Shown here one piece after another: positions 59,005 through 61,623 of a stretch of 61,623 bases of DNA (position 1 is the first letter of the stretch; each line of letters begins with the position of its first letter). Origin of the DNA: an uncultured Candidatus Saccharibacteria bacterium. Lineage in GTDB: Bacteria; Patescibacteriota; Saccharimonadia; Saccharimonadales; Saccharimonadaceae. The translations under genes were made by a program, and so were the position numbers. Below the pieces are notes generated by a model, which worked only from the letters and a program-made list of their open reading frames with translations, searched no databases and was not told the origin of the DNA. Location of the stretch: positions 1 through 61,623 of the forward strand of contig CAMYZZ010000003.1 of assembly GCA_947304135.1 (NCBI GenBank), in the 5' to 3' direction.

Positions 59005-60954
59005 ATGGGTATAACCAGAAATGCGAGAAAGCATAGGACACTAGTTGCCACGATGATTCTTGTGGGTGCCTCCTGTCTAGGATTGTCATTTTGTGGCTCC
59101 CTATCTAGCAGTCCTAATGCTTTCTCCATTTCTGAGTCCCATACAGATATTAACGTCAACCTCGTCAACGGCGTCGCCATCCGTATCCTGAACAGCGCTG
59201 CCACAGCAGAAATTACCGAACTCGACCTCTCCACCACCGCCGCCCCAACCGGCACTTTTGTCACAGACAACTTCAAAGTAGAGGTAAGTACAGCCAACAA
59301 AACTGGCTACAAACTCTACATGAACTCTAGCTACCAAAACCCTTCTACTAGTACCTATACCACAGACTTAGTAAACCAAACCAATACTAGCTACACTATC
59401 CCAACCGTAGCAGCCGCAGTCTCCAAGACTGATCTCTCTACCGCCGCCCCAGGCACTACCAATGCCAACAAATGGGCCTACAGCTTGGATGACGCTACCT
59501 ACAGCCCAGTCCCAGCAAACTCCGTCCAAACCCAAATAGGTTCCCATGACACCCCAACCGCCGGAACTAAGACTCCAGTCTACATTGGTATGAACGTCAA
59601 CGTAGAAAAACCTTCTGGTGCCTACAAAAACCAACTCACTTTCTCCGCCGTAGGTAATCCCATCCCAACCGACTACACACTATACTTTGAACCTGGCGGC
59701 ACAGGCGTCTCCGGTCTCCCAGAAACCATGACTGCCTCCGAGGTCTCTGCCTCCCACGCATTCACCATCCCATCTCCTGCCCCAACCCGCTCTGGTTATA
59801 ACTTCACTGGTTATTCTGACGGAGCCTCTACCTACCAACCAGGCGACACGATTACGGTAAATGGCGACATAGACTATACTGGCACAGCTACCTTAACCGC
59901 ACAATGGGATCAGCTCTACACTGTAACAATCTCCAACACAAAAACCACTTCTAGTGCAGCCTCTGTCACTATGCCAAAGAATGGTTCGGCCACTGTAAAT
60001 GTCACTCCAAACGCAGGCTTCTATCTAGCTAGTGCAACCTGTCCACAAGGTTACACTTGTAGTGTTAATTCTGGCACTAGTGTTACCACGCAGCAAACCC
60101 TAACTATTACAAACAACAATACAGCTAGCGGCGGCACTGCAAACGTCAAAGGCGTAACTAGATTCTGGGCCATTTCTACAATGCAGGAAATGACCACAGA
60201 CATTTGTAATTCTCTATACACTCCATCAAACGTCACAGGAAGCTCTGTGAATCCAATTACCAATGCTACGGCATACGAAGTGGTAACTGGCGACAACCAG
60301 CCTTATGTCGCACAACATACATTGCGCGACGTTAGGGACAACAATAATTATACTGTTAAGAAGCTCGCGGATGGGAATTGTTGGATGACGAGCAATCTTA
60401 AATACAGTCTTTCTGCTAATTCTACAAGGGTGGGTGTAAATCATAGTACGAACCAGACGTTTGAGTTTAATACAGGGTCGGCATGCAGTGGAAACGAAAA
60501 CTGTATCATGAATGGCAATACAGTTATGACAGAACATTATGATGGCTATTACTACAGCTGGTATGCGGCTACTGCTGGCACTGGAACATCTTCCATGACT
60601 TCCAGTGATGCAACGGGCTCCATTTGCCCACAAGGATGGAGGCTACCAGCTAATTATACTAGTAGCACCGCGAAATCTTACGGCGCATTGACTCAGACAT
60701 ATTTAGGGTTTTCCGGCAATACACACGGAAACTTTACCGTCACTATGGGCGGATCGCCTCTTGGCTTCGCGCTCCCTGGCATATACATGAACGGCAGTTT
60801 TAGCCGCGGCGGGACGCATAGCTACTATTGGTCTAGCACCGCTAACGCGACCACTACTAGCTATGAGATGTGTCTAAATGTTGAAGATACATATCCGCAG
60901 TGTGGAACTCATCCAAAATATGAAGGTGGGTCTGTTCGCTGTGTCAATATCTAG
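59005..60954 (+). CDS. Secreted surface protein: InlB B-repeat-like segment plus C-terminal Fib_succ_major-like domain
   Basis: Signal-like N-terminus; YTLYFEPGG...RSGYNFTGYSDGASTYQPGDTITVNGDIDYTGTATLTAQW; LRDVRDNNNYTVKKLADGNCWMT. Confidence 0.8.
   Translation: MGITRNARKHRTLVATMILVGASCLGLSFCGSLSSSPNAFSISESHTDINVNLVNGVAIRILNSAATAEITELDLSTTAAPTGTFVTDNFKVEVSTANKTGYKLYMNSSYQNPSTSTYTTDLVNQTNTSYTIPTVAAAVSKTDLSTAAPGTTNANKWAYSLDDATYSPVPANSVQTQIGSHDTPTAGTKTPVYIGMNVNVEKPSGAYKNQLTFSAVGNPIPTDYTLYFEPGGTGVSGLPETMTASEVSASHAFTIPSPAPTRSGYNFTGYSDGASTYQPGDTITVNGDIDYTGTATLTAQWDQLYTVTISNTKTTSSAASVTMPKNGSATVNVTPNAGFYLASATCPQGYTCSVNSGTSVTTQQTLTITNNNTASGGTANVKGVTRFWAISTMQEMTTDICNSLYTPSNVTGSSVNPITNATAYEVVTGDNQPYVAQHTLRDVRDNNNYTVKKLADGNCWMTSNLKYSLSANSTRVGVNHSTNQTFEFNTGSACSGNENCIMNGNTVMTEHYDGYYYSWYAATAGTGTSSMTSSDATGSICPQGWRLPANYTSSTAKSYGALTQTYLGFSGNTHGNFTVTMGGSPLGFALPGIYMNGSFSRGGTHSYYWSSTANATTTSYEMCLNVEDTYPQCGTHPKYEGGSVRCVNI
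60305..60390 (+). repeat. 86-nt inverted repeat, left copy
   Basis: ATGTCGCACAACATACATTGCGCGACGTTAGGGACAACAATAATTATACTGTTAAGAAGCTCGCGGATGGGAATTGTTGGATGACG; 85/86 match to right copy. Confidence 0.93.
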
Positions 60955-61623
60955 CTATATGGCTACACATCTGACATTGAAGCCAGCTATATAGAGGCCA
61001 CTATCACCCCATTGTGGTTGTACTGTAGTACTATTCCAAAGAAGGAAGTGTGCAGTTGCATTCCAATAAAACCCTCTAGTGTCGCCATGGTTCCCACCAG
61101 AGTACATACCAGTGAGCGCAAAATTTAGAGGGGCAACGGACATTGTAGCGCCAGTCGCACTATACGTTGTTTGTAGTAAGCGCGCATATGAGTGTGAGCT
61201 ATCACTTCCGGCTAGAGCGGCTACCCCTGGCAGTTTCCATCGGTCAGGGCAGATAGATCCAGTTGCATCAACGCCGGATATGTCCATATTAGTACCGGCG
61301 GTGGCAGCATAATAATTATAATAGTATCCATCAAGATTTTGTGTTTGCATTACGGTATTGCCGTTCATTATACATTTTCCGTTGGTCGAGCAAGATGTTG
61401 GCGTAAAGGAGAATGTTCCGCCAGTAGTATAACTGCCAGTTGCAGCTACACCTGCGCTTAGGGAATATTTTAGCCCTTGCGTCATCCAACAATTCCCATC
61501 CGCCAGCTTCTTAACAGTATAATTATTGTTGTCCCTAACGTCGCGCAATGTATGTTGTGCGACATTAAAAAAACCGGGTGGCCAAACATAAAAATTGCAA
61601 GAATTTTCCAGGCTGAAGCCAAG
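60955..61623 (-). CDS. Inverted alternative C-terminal cassette (Fib_succ_major-like), partial or silent; open to window edge
   Basis: LRDVRDNNNYTVKKLADGNCWMTQGLKYSL...NVRCVAI homologous to C-terminus of 59005..60954, opposite strand; similarity ends at the repeat boundary. Confidence 0.7.
   Translation of the reverse strand, partial: LGFSLENSCNFYVWPPGFFNVAQHTLRDVRDNNNYTVKKLADGNCWMTQGLKYSLSAGVAATGSYTTGGTFSFTPTSCSTNGKCIMNGNTVMQTQNLDGYYYNYYAATAGTNMDISGVDATGSICPDRWKLPGVAALAGSDSSHSYARLLQTTYSATGATMSVAPLNFALTGMYSGGNHGDTRGFYWNATAHFLLWNSTTVQPQWGDSGLYIAGFNVRCVAI
61480..61565 (-). repeat. 86-nt inverted repeat, right copy
   Basis: Reverse complement of 60305..60390 with one mismatch. Confidence 0.93.

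Noticed and set aside
1-61623. CRISPR array or cas genes
   Set aside because: No regularly spaced direct repeats and no Cas-like protein seen in the ORFs.

Overview
The window is 61.6 kb of AT-leaning bacterial chromosome. Gene content (rnhB-yraN fusion, HTH-MurA fusion, type IV pilin genes, secreted nucleases, very compact layout) fits a Patescibacteria/CPR organism, probably a Saccharibacteria-like lineage; the lineage call is inference. The left ~22.5 kb is accessory. It holds a radical-SAM/SPASM maturase with an unannotated 27-aa putative RiPP precursor, and an XRE-controlled RNA ligase / metallophosphoesterase / RelA-SpoT-domain operon. It also holds a five-gene envelope operon ending in an exported thermonuclease, a DpnI-like gene broken by an in-frame TGA, and a HigBA-like module with an ImmA/IrrE fusion. 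A HEPN + restriction-modification block and a serine-recombinase remnant next to tRNA-Lys complete it. The right ~39 kb is mostly housekeeping: rplS, ABC exporters, mnmA/cysteine desulfurase, ychF, pgi, gpmI, galU, murA, uvrD, ftsH, murJ, prepilin peptidase, xer, ndk, CIRCE-clpC, clpP, radA, ruvC. It ends in a surface-protein locus with a G10 tract between the -35 and -10 boxes and an inverted alternative C-terminal cassette. Strongest novel candidates: (1) the putatively doubly phase-variable surface locus at the right end; (2) a 92-nt palindromic element inserted in frame in two unrelated protein genes with compensatory stem changes; (3) the minimal RiPP locus; (4) the RNA ligase/phosphatase/alarmone-synthetase-like operon; (5) the envelope/nuclease operon. 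Many core genes also place TATAAT 6-8 nt before the start codon, which suggests widespread leaderless transcription. All calls come from reading the sequence; no searches were run.
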